Assembly: GCF_001528665.1 (NCBI RefSeq)
Contig: NZ_BBYJ01000027.1
Coordinates: 1-64,000, forward strand
Reading direction: 5' to 3'
DNA: 64,000 bases
Origin: Microtetraspora malaysiensis
GTDB lineage: Bacteria > Actinomycetota > Actinomycetes > Streptosporangiales > Streptosporangiaceae
Positions 25,097-34,959 of this stretch are shown piece after piece. Each line of letters opens with the position of its first letter. Position 1 is the stretch's first letter. Under the pieces are notes generated by a model that worked only from the letters and a program-made list of their open reading frames with translations, was not told where the DNA came from and did no database searches. The position numbers and the translations under genes are program-made.

Positions 25097-25693
25097 ATGG
25101 GGAAAAAAGCGCTTTCAATGGTTTTGGCCGGTCTCGCCGGCGCCGCCGTACTGGCCGCTCCTTCGGCGGCGTCGGCCACGGTCTCAGGTACCAAGGATCT
25201 GCACGTGCGCAATGGCCTGACGCTGCGAATCCCGAGTTCGTGGAAGGTGTACACGGTCGACAAGGACTGGACCCGCGTGGTGACCGGCTCGTGCCCGACG
25301 GCGGGCACGAACAGGTTCGGCTTCCGCGACTCGGAATGCCACAGCTTCTGGGTGCTGGGACCGAAGGCGATCGAGATCGGTCGCGAGTACTTCGACGCGT
25401 ACACGCCGGAGAGCCCGTTCTATCCAGGCAGCGACGTGGGGCCCTGCGTGTACGACAAGAAGCTGTGGCTCGGCCGGATGAGGCCCGCGGGCAAGGGGTT
25501 GGCCCCGATCGGCCGCGGCCACCAGGCGTACTACCGCGCCTGGTCCGCCACGTGCGTCACGCCGAACACGTCCAAGGTCAAGGGGCGTTTCACCCAGCGC
25601 GAGTGGTACCTGCCCACGTCGAAGATCCTTTTCGTCGACCAGTGGAACACGCCGGGCCTGTCCGCGATCCTCAAGCAGGCGACCTGGAGCTGA
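25097..25693 (+). CDS. secreted protein of unknown function
   Basis: A 198-residue protein with a signal peptide (MGKKALSMVLAGLAGAAVL, cleavage after ASA or SATV). The mature part includes LRIPSSWKVYTVDKDWTRVV and four cysteines (GSCPT, DSECH, VGPCVYD, ATCVTP) that may form two disulfides. I recognise no domain; the IPSSW-type opening occurs in several secreted actinobacterial proteins. There is no ribosome site before the ATG at 25097, but TATGCT sits 8 nt upstream, as expected of a leaderless transcript. The 3' end overlaps the convergent MFS gene by 23 bp. Confidence 0.75.
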   Translation: MGKKALSMVLAGLAGAAVLAAPSAASATVSGTKDLHVRNGLTLRIPSSWKVYTVDKDWTRVVTGSCPTAGTNRFGFRDSECHSFWVLGPKAIEIGREYFDAYTPESPFYPGSDVGPCVYDKKLWLGRMRPAGKGLAPIGRGHQAYYRAWSATCVTPNTSKVKGRFTQREWYLPTSKILFVDQWNTPGLSAILKQATWS

Positions 25694-26846
25694 GGATCCC
25701 GCCGCAGGCCAGCAGGATCAGCGCGGGGACGAGCAGGAACGCCGTGTGCGTGCCGAACCCGTCGCCCAGGGCGCCGAGGACGAACGGCCCGCCTCCGGAG
25801 CCCAGGCTGCCCCAGATCGACGCGGCCCCGGACGCCGCGTCGGGGCGGCCCCCCGACGCGGCGATGACCCGCGACAGCGCCAGTGGGAAGTGGACCGAGA
25901 TGCCGAGACCGCTGAGCGCCAGCCCGGCGTAGGCCATCGGGACCGCCGTGGCCGTCCAGAAGATCGTCCACCCGGCCAGGGTCACCGCGAGCGCGCCGAG
26001 CAGTACCGCCGAAGCCGGGTGGCGCAGCGCGAGCCGGGCGCCGCCGAACCGCCCGGCGGCGACCCCGGCGAGCATCGCGGTCAGCCCCGTGGTCGCCTGG
26101 GCCGCCGTGAGACCGGTCCGCTGGGCGAGGAGCTCGGCGGCCCACAGGTTGAACGTGAACTCCAGGGCCACACAGCACAGCAGGACCGCGCCGGCCACGT
26201 GGAAGCGCCGGCCGTACGGTCGGCGCGGCGCCCCGGCGGACGGGGCCCGCGCCGGCCCCGGCGCGGGGGCGGGGGCGGGCACCCAGACCCGGCCCATGGC
26301 CAGCGCGAGGGCCGTGGTCGCGACGACCGGGATGTAGAGGGCCGCGCGCCACCCCAGCGCGGAGTCGGCCGCCAGGCTGAACACGTACGAGACGGCGATG
26401 CCGAAGGTGACCCCGACGGCGTTGGCCTCGCTGATCGCGGCGGGCCCGGCGGCGCCGTGGTGGTCGCTGAGGACCGCCATCGCGGCGTACAGGGACACCG
26501 AGGCCGATGCGCCGGCCAGCAGGTAGCCCAGCAGCGTCACGGGCAGGGCGTGGCCGAGCGCCACGGTGACCATGCCGATGTTCATGCCCGCGAGACCCGA
26601 CCACGTGGCGGCCCGCCGTCCGAACCGCGACGTCAGCGCGGGCAGGGCCAGCCCGGCGGCGATCCCGCCGACGGCCATGGCGGTGCCGTGCAGCCCGGCG
26701 GCGGCCTGGGAGACGCCGAGTTCTGCCCTGATCAGGGGAAGCGCGGCCGCGAGCCCGTAGAGGTACGTGGCGAAGGTGGCGAGCTGGAGGTAGATCAGCC
26801 AGGTGGGCCGATCCCTGGTGAGCCTGGCTGCCGCGACGGTCGTCAT
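25671..26846 (-). CDS. MFS transporter
   Basis: A 391-residue, 12-helix major facilitator. Segments such as LIYLQLATFATYLYGLAAALP (helix 1) and the motif A-like loop LTSRFGRRAATWSG between helices 2 and 3 are visible. A Pro/Ala/Gly-rich cytosolic loop (APAPAPGPARAP) splits the two halves. The substrate is unknown; it looks like the CynX/NimT or general drug-efflux group. I chose the ATG at 26846 over a GTG at 26891. Located between otsB and otsA, so a role in sugar or osmolyte export is conceivable but unproven. Confidence 0.88.
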   Translation of the reverse strand: MTTVAAARLTRDRPTWLIYLQLATFATYLYGLAAALPLIRAELGVSQAAAGLHGTAMAVGGIAAGLALPALTSRFGRRAATWSGLAGMNIGMVTVALGHALPVTLLGYLLAGASASVSLYAAMAVLSDHHGAAGPAAISEANAVGVTFGIAVSYVFSLAADSALGWRAALYIPVVATTALALAMGRVWVPAPAPAPGPARAPSAGAPRRPYGRRFHVAGAVLLCCVALEFTFNLWAAELLAQRTGLTAAQATTGLTAMLAGVAAGRFGGARLALRHPASAVLLGALAVTLAGWTIFWTATAVPMAYAGLALSGLGISVHFPLALSRVIAASGGRPDAASGAASIWGSLGSGGGPFVLGALGDGFGTHTAFLLVPALILLACGGILSSRSPA

Positions 26847-26911
26847 GCCCTGATCCCCGCTTTCCTGGGAAACGCCGGCAGACCGTATCACCCGCGATCA
26901 GCGGCCGACAA

Positions 26912-28339
26912 TCACGACAAAGCGCTGAGTTGCTCCGCCAGCCACAGCCGGGGCGGGAGCGCGGTGGCCGCCGCGCGGAGCCGGGCGCACCGCTCCCTGC
27001 GCTCGTCGTCGGGCATGATGAGCGCCTCGTGCAGCGCGGCCGCGGTGCCCGAGATGTCGAAGGGGTTGACCAGCAGCGCGTCGGCGCCGAGCTCGGCGGC
27101 GGCCCCCGCCTCCCGGGAGAGCACCAGCGCGCAGTGCGGCGACAGGATCGGGCCCTCCTTGGCGACCAGGTTCATGCCGTCGCGGATCGGGTTGACCAGC
27201 AGCACGTCGGCCAGCCGGTACGCGGCGAGCGAGCGGGGGTAGTCGTCGTGCACGTTGAGGATGAGCGGGTCCCATTCGTCGGTGGCGTAGGCGTCCTCGA
27301 TCTCCTTGGCGCACCGCTGCACGGCCGCCGTGTACTCGCGGTATTCCGGCAGGTCGTGACGCGAGGGGTAGGCGAAGGCCAGGTGGACCACCTTGCCGTG
27401 CCACTCGGGATGCTCCGCCAGGAACTCGCGGTAGGCCATCAGGCCGCGGACGATGTTCTTGGACAGCTCGGTGCGGTCGATGCGGACGATGAGCCGCCGA
27501 TCGCCCACCTGCTCCCTGAGCGCGGTCAGGCGCGACTCCACGTCCGGCTCGGCGGCCCTGGCCCGCAGGGCCGCGCCGTCCACGCCGAGGGCGTGCACCG
27601 CGATGCGCGTCGTCCGGCCCTCGTACGTGACCGTACGGGCGGCCCGGTCCACCCGCGCGCCCAGGACGGCGGCGCAGCAGTCCATGAACGCGTCCGCCCA
27701 GCGCGCGGTGAGGAACCCGGCGTGGTCGGCCCCGAGGACGCCGCGCAGCACCTCGGCGGCGACGTCGTCGGGCAGCAGCGAGAAGTACTCGGGCGGGGCC
27801 CAGGGCGTGTGTGAGAAGTGGGAGATGCGCAGGTCCGGCCGCTCGATCCGGAGCATGGCCGGAGCCAGCGTGAGGTGGTAGTCCTGGATCATCACCTTGG
27901 CGCCGTGCGCGGCCTCCTCGGCCAGGGCGCGGGCGAACGCCCCGTTGTACTCCTGGTAGGAGGCCCACTCCCGGCGGAAGCGCCGGTCGAAGACCGGGCT
28001 GGTCGGGGTGTTGTAGAGCAGGTGGTTGACGAACCACAGGGTCGAGTTCGCGATCGCGTTGTAGGCGCGCTGGAAGGTCGCCGGGGGGATGTCGAGCATC
28101 CGCAGCCGCCCGGTGTCGTATCCCGCCCGGTCGAGCCGCCCGCCCGGCGCGAGCCGGGCGGCGCTGCGGTCGCCGTCGGAGAGCGCGGCGCAGACCCAGA
28201 GCATGTCCGAGCCCTTGAACGCCTCGGACAGTCCGGACACGAGGCCGCCGCCGCCGCGGCGCATGGTCAGCGCGCCGTCGTCCGACAAGGTGAACGCGAC
28301 GGGCCCCCGATTGGAGGCGATCAGCACGTTGCTGCTCAT
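26912..28339 (-). CDS. otsA: trehalose-6-phosphate synthase
   Basis: A 475-residue GT20 glycosyltransferase that joins a nucleotide-diphosphate glucose to glucose 6-phosphate. Motifs include IASNRGPVAF at the N-terminus, RRGGGGLVSGL (phosphate loop), MIQDYHLTLAPAML, SHFSHTPWAPPEYF and the C-terminal NPIRDGMNLVAKE. It works with OtsB to make trehalose, an osmoprotectant and spore sugar. ATG at 28339, about 90 bp from the divergent sigma factor gene. Confidence 0.95.
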   Translation of the reverse strand: MSSNVLIASNRGPVAFTLSDDGALTMRRGGGGLVSGLSEAFKGSDMLWVCAALSDGDRSAARLAPGGRLDRAGYDTGRLRMLDIPPATFQRAYNAIANSTLWFVNHLLYNTPTSPVFDRRFRREWASYQEYNGAFARALAEEAAHGAKVMIQDYHLTLAPAMLRIERPDLRISHFSHTPWAPPEYFSLLPDDVAAEVLRGVLGADHAGFLTARWADAFMDCCAAVLGARVDRAARTVTYEGRTTRIAVHALGVDGAALRARAAEPDVESRLTALREQVGDRRLIVRIDRTELSKNIVRGLMAYREFLAEHPEWHGKVVHLAFAYPSRHDLPEYREYTAAVQRCAKEIEDAYATDEWDPLILNVHDDYPRSLAAYRLADVLLVNPIRDGMNLVAKEGPILSPHCALVLSREAGAAAELGADALLVNPFDISGTAAALHEALIMPDDERRERCARLRAAATALPPRLWLAEQLSALS

Positions 28340-28428
28340 TACACCGGACCCTACCGGGCGGGACCAGAGAAAATCCTGATCGTCGCCAATAGGATGTCAA
28401 GGAACCGCGGGCTCCCCCGCGAGGCGGG

Positions 28429-28992
28429 ATGAGAACAGAGATGGCACTGGACGAGACGACCGAGAACCTGGCCCGATCGGCCGCCCAGGGTGATCACCGG
28501 GCTCTCGGCGAGCTGCTGCGCCGGATCGAGCCGGACGTGCTGCGGCACTGCGAACGGCTGCTGCCGTACCGGCAGGACGCGGAGGAGGCCGCGCAGGACA
28601 CCCTGCTCGCGGTGGCGCGCAACATCGGCAGGTTCGAGGGCCGGGCGAAGTTCAGCACCTGGCTGCACATCGTGACCGCCAACTGCGCCCGCACCACCTA
28701 CCGCTCGCTGAAGCGGCGGTCGTCGGAGCAGGCGGAGGAGCTGCCGGAGCAGCGTCCCGACCCGCGCCGGGTCAGCGTGATCGCGGGCTCGCGGCTCGAC
28801 CTGCTGGACGCGATGGAGGCGCTGGAGGCGGAGAAGCCCGACCTCGCCCAGGCGCTGGTCCTGCGCGACATCTGCCAGCTCGACTACGCCGAGGTGGCCG
28901 AGCAGCTCCGCATCCCGCTCGGCACCGCGAAGTCCCGCATCCATCAGGCGCGCAAGTACGTGCAGACGGCCCTGGGCGAGGCGTACGGCTGA
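28429..28992 (+). CDS. ECF-type RNA polymerase sigma factor
   Basis: A 187-residue sigma-70 family protein with regions 2 and 4. Region 2 includes LLPYRQDAEEAAQDTLLAVA and RFEGRAKFSTWLHIVTANCA. Region 4 includes LRDICQLDYAEVAEQL and IPLGTAKSRIHQARK (helix-turn-helix). There is no adjacent anti-sigma gene, so its control is unclear. A small hairpin, CGCGGG-CTCC-CCCGCG at 28406-28421, lies right against the start and could limit translation. An in-frame ATG at 28441 is an alternative start. Divergent from otsA. Confidence 0.9.
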   Translation: MRTEMALDETTENLARSAAQGDHRALGELLRRIEPDVLRHCERLLPYRQDAEEAAQDTLLAVARNIGRFEGRAKFSTWLHIVTANCARTTYRSLKRRSSEQAEELPEQRPDPRRVSVIAGSRLDLLDAMEALEAEKPDLAQALVLRDICQLDYAEVAEQLRIPLGTAKSRIHQARKYVQTALGEAYG

Positions 28993-29140
28993 TCGTCTTG
29001 CCTGATAGTGCGGTTGGTCTCAAATGGTGAGACGCCGGATCGGACGCCGGGGACGACAAGGTACAGTGCTAGGAAACGTCCCCGGATGATCAAGCGGGGC
29101 GCCGCCCGCGGATCCCCGCCGGGTCACAACTGAATATTGC

Positions 29141-29275
29141 TCATCCAGAGGGGTGGAGGGACCGGCCCTGCGAAGCCCCGGCAACCTTCCCGGTGCCCGT
29201 ACTCGTGACCACGAGGCCGGCCGGGACAGGTGCCAATTCCGGCTCGTGGCCAGGGTGGTCACGAGCGAAGATGAG
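29141..29275 (+). promoter_or_regulatory. SAM-I (S-box) riboswitch
   Basis: The consensus core is clear: CAGAGGGGTGGAGGGAC (kink-turn and P2 side), GGCCCTGCGAAGCCCCGGCAACC, then GGTGCCAATTCC, ending GCGAAGATGAG. Helix P1 forms between CTCATC (29141-29146) and GATGAG (29270-29275). The ribosome site of the next gene (AAAGG at 29278-29282) starts three bases after P1, so SAM binding probably controls translation. No terminator hairpin with a T-run lies between P1 and the start codon. The riboswitch normally turns off methionine and sulfur genes when SAM is high. The 150 bp upstream (28993-29140) should hold the promoter; no gene is seen there. Confidence 0.93.
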
Positions 29276-29291
29276 GGAAAGGCCTCGCTTC

Positions 29292-30554
29292 ATGGCGCTC
29301 GCAAGCACTGCAGACACCACTCTCGACTTCGGTCCCGCCTCCGCCCTTTCCTGTCGTGAATGCGGCACCCGCTACGAACTCGGCCCGATCTTCGCCTGTG
29401 CCGAGTGTTTCGGGCCACTTGAGGTGGCCTACGACTTCGGCTCGGTGACCCGCGAGGAGATCGCGGCCGGCCCGGCCAACATCTGGCGATACCGCAAGCT
29501 TCTCCCCGTCCCCGCGAACGTCGAGACCCGGCCGAACCTCCAGCCCGGCTGGACCAAGCTGGTCAAGGCCGACACCCTCGCCGGAGAGCTGGGCCTCCGC
29601 TCGCTGTACGTCAAGGACGACTCGGGCAACCCCACCCACTCCTTCAAGGACCGGGTGGTGGCGATCGCCCTGGAGGCCGCGCGCAACTTCGGCTTCCACA
29701 CCCTGTCCTGCTCCTCCACCGGCAACCTCGCCGGAGCGGTCGGCGCCGCGGCGGCCCGCGCCGGGCTCGACTCGTGCGTGTTCATCCCCTCCGACCTCGA
29801 AGCGGCCAAGATCACCATGGCCTCCGTGTACGGCGGCCGCCTGGTCGCCATCGACGGCACCTACGACGAGGTCAACCGGTTCTGCTCGGAGCTGATCGGC
29901 GACGAGCTCGGCGAGAAGTGGGGCTTCGTCAACGTCAACCTCCGGCCGTACTACGCCGAGGGGTCCAAGACGCTGGCGTACGAGATCGCCGAGCAGCTCG
30001 GCTGGCGGATCCCCGACCAGATCGTGGTCCCGGTGGCCTCCGGCTCCCAGCTCACCAAGATCGACAAGGGCTTCCGTGAGCTGATCAGGCTGGGACTGGT
30101 CGAGGACAAGCCCTATCGCGTCTTCGGCGCCCAGGCCGAGGGCTGCTCGCCGGTCTCCGGCGCGTACAAGGCCGGACACGACGTGGTCCAGCCGGTCAAG
30201 CCGGACACCATCGCCAAGTCGCTGGCGATCGGCAACCCGGCCGACGGGCCGTACGTGCTGGACATCGCGCGGCGCACCGGCGGCGCGGTCGAGGACGTGA
30301 CCGACGGCCAGGTGGTCGAGGCGATCCGGCTGCTGGCCCGCACCGAGGGCATCTTCGCCGAGACGGCCGGCGGTGTGACCGTCGGCGTGCTGCGCAAGCT
30401 CACCGAGAACGGCCTGCTCGACCCCGAGGCCGAGACCGTCGTGCTCAACACCGGCGACGGGCTGAAGACGCTCGACGCCGTCGCGGCCGAGGCCCGGCCC
30501 GCCGCGGTCATCCGCCCCTCCCTCGCGGCATTCCGTACGGCTTTCGCCAACTGA
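29292..30554 (+). CDS. threonine-synthase-like PLP enzyme under SAM control (possible O-phosphohomoserine-dependent homocysteine synthase)
   Basis: A 420-residue fold-type II PLP enzyme of the threonine synthase family. An N-terminal zinc-ribbon-like part has C21-X2-C24 and C36-X2-C39; the PLP lysine is Lys119 in NPTHSFKDR, with CSSTGNLAGA as the phosphate loop. By homology it would convert O-phosphohomoserine to threonine. Two facts suggest otherwise: a SAM-I riboswitch precedes it, and a CysO-like sulfur carrier follows 38 bp later. M. tuberculosis CysM uses O-phosphoserine and CysO thiocarboxylate to make cysteine; by analogy this enzyme may use O-phosphohomoserine and thiocarboxylate (or sulfide) to make homocysteine. 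I recall a Streptomyces pair called MetM/MetO described in these terms but could not check it here. The ATG at 29292 has AAAGG 9 nt upstream. Confidence 0.85.
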   Translation: MALASTADTTLDFGPASALSCRECGTRYELGPIFACAECFGPLEVAYDFGSVTREEIAAGPANIWRYRKLLPVPANVETRPNLQPGWTKLVKADTLAGELGLRSLYVKDDSGNPTHSFKDRVVAIALEAARNFGFHTLSCSSTGNLAGAVGAAAARAGLDSCVFIPSDLEAAKITMASVYGGRLVAIDGTYDEVNRFCSELIGDELGEKWGFVNVNLRPYYAEGSKTLAYEIAEQLGWRIPDQIVVPVASGSQLTKIDKGFRELIRLGLVEDKPYRVFGAQAEGCSPVSGAYKAGHDVVQPVKPDTIAKSLAIGNPADGPYVLDIARRTGGAVEDVTDGQVVEAIRLLARTEGIFAETAGGVTVGVLRKLTENGLLDPEAETVVLNTGDGLKTLDAVAAEARPAAVIRPSLAAFRTAFAN

Positions 30555-30592
30555 CCGCGTTTTACCGACGAAGCAACGAAAGCGAGCGAAAA

Positions 30593-30868
30593 ATGAGCGT
30601 ATCTGTGCGGATTCCGACGATTCTTCGCACGTACACGGGTGGAGCCGCAGAGGTGTCCGGCGAAGGTGGAACCCTTCGCGAGGTGCTGCAGAAGCTCGAC
30701 GCCGACTATCCCGGCATCGGCGCCCGCATCCTCGACGAAGCGGGTAAGATTCGGCGTTTTGTCAACGTTTATGTCGGCGAAGAGGATGTCCGTTTCGTCG
30801 AGGGGCTGGACACGGCGACCCCCGACGGCATCCAGATCTCGGTCATCCCCGCGGTCGCCGGCGGCTGA
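30593..30868 (+). CDS. MoaD/ThiS-like sulfur carrier protein (CysO type)
   Basis: A 91-residue ubiquitin-fold protein ending in the diagnostic Gly-Gly (VIPAVAGG). Segments SVRIPTILRTYTGG, LREVLQKLDADYPGI and RRFVNVYVGEEDVRF closely resemble M. tuberculosis CysO. The C-terminal glycine is expected to be adenylated and turned into a thiocarboxylate that donates sulfur. The activating enzyme (MoeB/ThiF type) and a JAMM protease are not in the window. It follows the threonine-synthase-like gene by 38 bp and shares its SAM riboswitch. Confidence 0.9.
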   Translation: MSVSVRIPTILRTYTGGAAEVSGEGGTLREVLQKLDADYPGIGARILDEAGKIRRFVNVYVGEEDVRFVEGLDTATPDGIQISVIPAVAGG

Positions 30869-30885
30869 CCGCCCGCGCCCTCGCG

Positions 30886-30919
30886 ACACCCACGTGCCAG
30901 GCGCGGCACGTGGGTGTTT
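30886..30919 (+). terminator. terminator of the riboswitch operon
   Basis: CACCCACGTGCC pairs perfectly with GGCACGTGGGTG (extended by an A-T pair) around a 6-nt loop, followed by TTT. It starts 18 bp after the sulfur-carrier stop and closes a two-gene operon. Confidence 0.85.
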
Positions 30920-31228
30920 GCATGTTGACGTGCGGTTCTGGCTAATGGTGCTTAATGTGGACCTTATGGCGATTAGTGCAATTCTCAACTAACCAATGGT
31001 TAACCGAATATTGTCCTGATCCCGCTTTGGGGGAACGCCAAGAACGAGTTTGGGGATTGACTCTGTTGCCCTACGGCTTGACACGGGTATGGTCGAGGAC
31101 GATCGACGTAACCGGGGGCCTCTTCGGTGAAGGCGGTCAGCACTGGTCTCGGTGTCTTCATTGAGATCAGGTGTTATGGATCGCGCGGGAATGAGCGTGA
31201 TCTCCAGCCCAGCAAGAGGAGTCGGAAA
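30920..31228 (+). other. cold-shock gene leader and promoter region
   Basis: This is 309 bp without a gene, noticeably A/T-richer than its surroundings near 30940-31010. TTGCCC (31066-31071) and TATGGT (31088-31093), 16 bp apart, are a possible promoter. That would leave a 5' leader of about 130 nt, in keeping with the long structured leaders of cold-shock genes. A small dyad TAACC-AAT-GGTTA lies near 30990-31003. Confidence 0.4.
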
Positions 31229-31432
31229 GTGGCGCAGGGCACCGTCAAGTGGTTCAACGCGGACAAGGGCTACGGCTTCATCGCGGTAGACGGTGGTAAG
31301 GACGTGTTCGTCCATTACTCGGCAATCGTGATGGACGGGTACAAGGCCCTGGAGCAGGGGCAACGGGTGGAGTTCGACATCACGCAGGGTCAGAAGGGTC
31401 CGCAGGCCGAGGCCGTGCGCACCGTCCTTTGA
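31229..31432 (+). CDS. cold-shock protein, CspA family
   Basis: A 67-residue single cold-shock domain protein that binds single-stranded RNA and DNA. RNP1-like KGYGFIAV and RNP2-like VFVHYSAI are both present after the [12 protein letters not shown] opening. The length is standard. The GTG at 31229 is chosen because AGAGGAG is 6-8 nt upstream and the family starts here; the open frame extends upstream without meaning. Position between the sulfur-carrier gene and groEL resembles the order I recall from Streptomyces. Confidence 0.93.
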   Translation: MAQGTVKWFNADKGYGFIAVDGGKDVFVHYSAIVMDGYKALEQGQRVEFDITQGQKGPQAEAVRTVL

Positions 31433-31476
31433 TTCGAGGCGGCATCTGGCGGTGCTTCGGCGGAGCACCGGCGTGG

Positions 31477-31505
31477 GGCCCGGTTCGCGTGGGGCGAGCC
31501 GGGCC
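31477..31505 (+). terminator. hairpin after the cold-shock gene
   Basis: GGCCCGGTTCGC pairs with GCGAGCCGGGCC (one G-T pair) around a 5-nt loop, 45 bp after the stop codon. A smaller hairpin, GGTGCT/AGCACC, lies just before it at 31451-31469. Neither has a T-run. The rest of the gap to groEL (31506-31865) holds the CIRCE operators and no gene. Confidence 0.5.
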
Positions 31506-31693
31506 TTCGCGTGCCTCGGCAGCGCGTCCTGCGCGGGGCCTTCGGGCCTCCCGGTGTGATCCTTAAGCCGGCCCTCGCGGTCGTCATGCGACGGTCGCGT
31601 GGCTCCGCGTGGTGGGACCGTCCGTACAGGCGGGGTAGATCCATGATGCGCGACGTGCGAAAAAGCGATGCGGCCAGCTCAGGCCCGTTGCAG

Positions 31694-33491
<1,798 letters not shown>

Positions 33492-33502
33492 GCCTGCTCG
33501 TC

Positions 33503-33546
33503 CACAGAGAAGGGCGGTTCCCGCAGGGGAGCCGCCCTTCTCTGTG
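33503..33546. terminator. strong terminator shared by groEL and the convergent gene
   Basis: A 15-bp perfect stem (33503-33517 with 33532-33546), extended inside by TTCCC/GGGGA, starts 11 bp after the groEL stop and ends 7 bp before the stop of the leftward gene. It probably works in both directions. Confidence 0.85.
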
Positions 33547-33553
33547 TCATGGG

Positions 33554-34393
33554 CTATGTGCCGCTGCTCCCGGAGCCGACCTTCTCGGTGAGCTTGCCGC
33601 CCTTCACGTCGACCACGAGGCACTTGACCGAGGGGTCCCGCTTCCAGGAGGAGGCGTCGGGCGGATAGAGGGAGAAGCTGGCGAGCCGGTCGAGCTTCGG
33701 GCTGTCCGCCAGGATGCGTGCCAGCCGTTCCTCGCATCCGGACGTCGCCTTGTCGCCCGCCGCGTCCGTGCCCGGCCACGCGTCGACGGACAGGACGAAC
33801 TGCGTGATCACCTCGGCGTCGTGCGGTTCGGAACACGGCGTGGCGGTGACGGTGTACGAGACCTTGCCGTCGGCGATGCCGTTGAGGCAGTCACCCTCCC
33901 GCAGTTCGGCGACGTCCATGATGCCGCGGCCGGTGATCTCGCCGGAGTCGTCCCGCTTCACCGACGTCATCAGGCCGAGGGCCATGATGAGCGCGACGAG
34001 CAGCACCCACACGCCGGAGACCGCGAGTCCCGCGACGGCGAAAGCGCGGCCCTGCTCGCCCCGCTTCTTGATCTGCACCAGGGCGATGACGCCGAGGATG
34101 ACGGCGATCGGCACGCCACCGAGGATCCCGAAGACGAGCGACGCCACGGCCAGGCCGTTGGTTTTCGCCGAGGGAGCGCCGCCCGGCGGATAGCCGCCCG
34201 GTGGGTACGCCCCGGGGCCGTAGGGGGCGCCGGCGTAGGGCGGAGGGCCATACGGGCCGGATCCGTATCCCTGGCCCGGTGCGCCCGGAGGGAGACCGGT
34301 GCCGGGCGCCGAAGGGTAGGGGGGACCCGAGCCGGGCGTCGGAGGATAAGGGGGACCCGAGGCTGGGGGAGGACCCGGGGGAGATTCGTTCAC
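33554..34393 (-). CDS. DUF4190 / septum-formation domain membrane protein
   Basis: A 279-residue protein. Residues 1-75 are a Pro/Gly/Tyr-rich cytosolic tail (repeats of the PPYPPTPGSG kind). Two membrane helices with a short polar loop follow (about residues 80-140: LAVASLVFGILGGVPIAVI and FAVAGLAVSGVWVLLV), the DUF4190 unit. The external C-terminal domain (VAELREGDCLNGI, TATPCSEPHDAEV, CEERLARIL) has the spaced cysteines of the septum-formation family. The start is an ATG at 34393 with a weak ribosome site. Function is unknown; a role at the envelope is inferred from topology. Confidence 0.82.
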   Translation of the reverse strand: MNESPPGPPPASGPPYPPTPGSGPPYPSAPGTGLPPGAPGQGYGSGPYGPPPYAGAPYGPGAYPPGGYPPGGAPSAKTNGLAVASLVFGILGGVPIAVILGVIALVQIKKRGEQGRAFAVAGLAVSGVWVLLVALIMALGLMTSVKRDDSGEITGRGIMDVAELREGDCLNGIADGKVSYTVTATPCSEPHDAEVITQFVLSVDAWPGTDAAGDKATSGCEERLARILADSPKLDRLASFSLYPPDASSWKRDPSVKCLVVDVKGGKLTEKVGSGSSGT

Positions 34394-34910
34394 GTGACCC
34401 CATGGTGGCCTGCCGTCCTTATCCGCGGCAAGCGGTAAATGTCAGGCATGCGGTCAGGAGGCCTGGTCCACGGCGCCCCTCTCGGGTTCAGAACCGGGTC
34501 GGTACGGCGGCCGCGCAGACGTCCCACCGCCGCGCCAGCAACCTCCGGCACCCGGTCGTTCAGGCGCACCCAATCGGCGACTTCAGGCGAAAGATAGCCG
34601 AGCACCCGCAGCACGGTCGCGTGATCTGCGGTGAGATGCCGCCCGTGGATGGGTTCATAGTGCGCGGAGTCAGGTTGCTGCTGGAAGATCGTCTTCGCAT
34701 GCTCTGAGATAGGGCCTGAATCGTTCGGCCGAGAACGCGTTCTGAATTCCGATCGTCACTTTCCGTATCCCTGCCGTATGCGTCTTGCTACTATCTGTCT
34801 CGGAAGCCCCGGGATGCGCCTCTGCTGAGCAAGCGCCCCTGGGCAAGCTCTTTCTTGGGGGATCCCGTCGCCCGGGTTCCGTTCTGTGATTTCGTCGCTA
34901 CATAAAGTTA
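34394..34910. other. 517-bp gap; gene remnant and unexplained sequence
   Basis: On the minus strand an open frame ending at 34390 reads protein-like in its 5' part (TVLRVLGYLSPEVADW at about 34620-34570) but has no start codon with a ribosome site and degrades into Arg/Pro-rich sequence. It may be the tail of a decayed gene. A perfect palindrome AGAACGCGTTCT lies at 34732-34743. TACTAT at 34789-34794 could be a rightward -10 element with no gene after it before the terminator at 34911. Confidence 0.35.
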
Positions 34911-34943
34911 GCCCCCCGAACGTGCGTTCGGGGGGGCCTTTCG
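34911..34943. terminator. terminator after the HelD-type gene
   Basis: GCCCCCCGAACG pairs with CGTTCGGGGGGGC across a TG loop. It lies 23 bp past the stop codon of the leftward helicase gene. On the plus strand it is followed by CTTTCGGG, so it may work both ways. Confidence 0.75.
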
Positions 34944-34959
34944 GGCATCCGTATGGGGG

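Noticed and set aside
34732-34743. The AGAACGCGTTCT palindrome as a LexA box
   Set aside because: It lacks the TCGAAC-N4-GTTCGA spacing and has no gene directly downstream.
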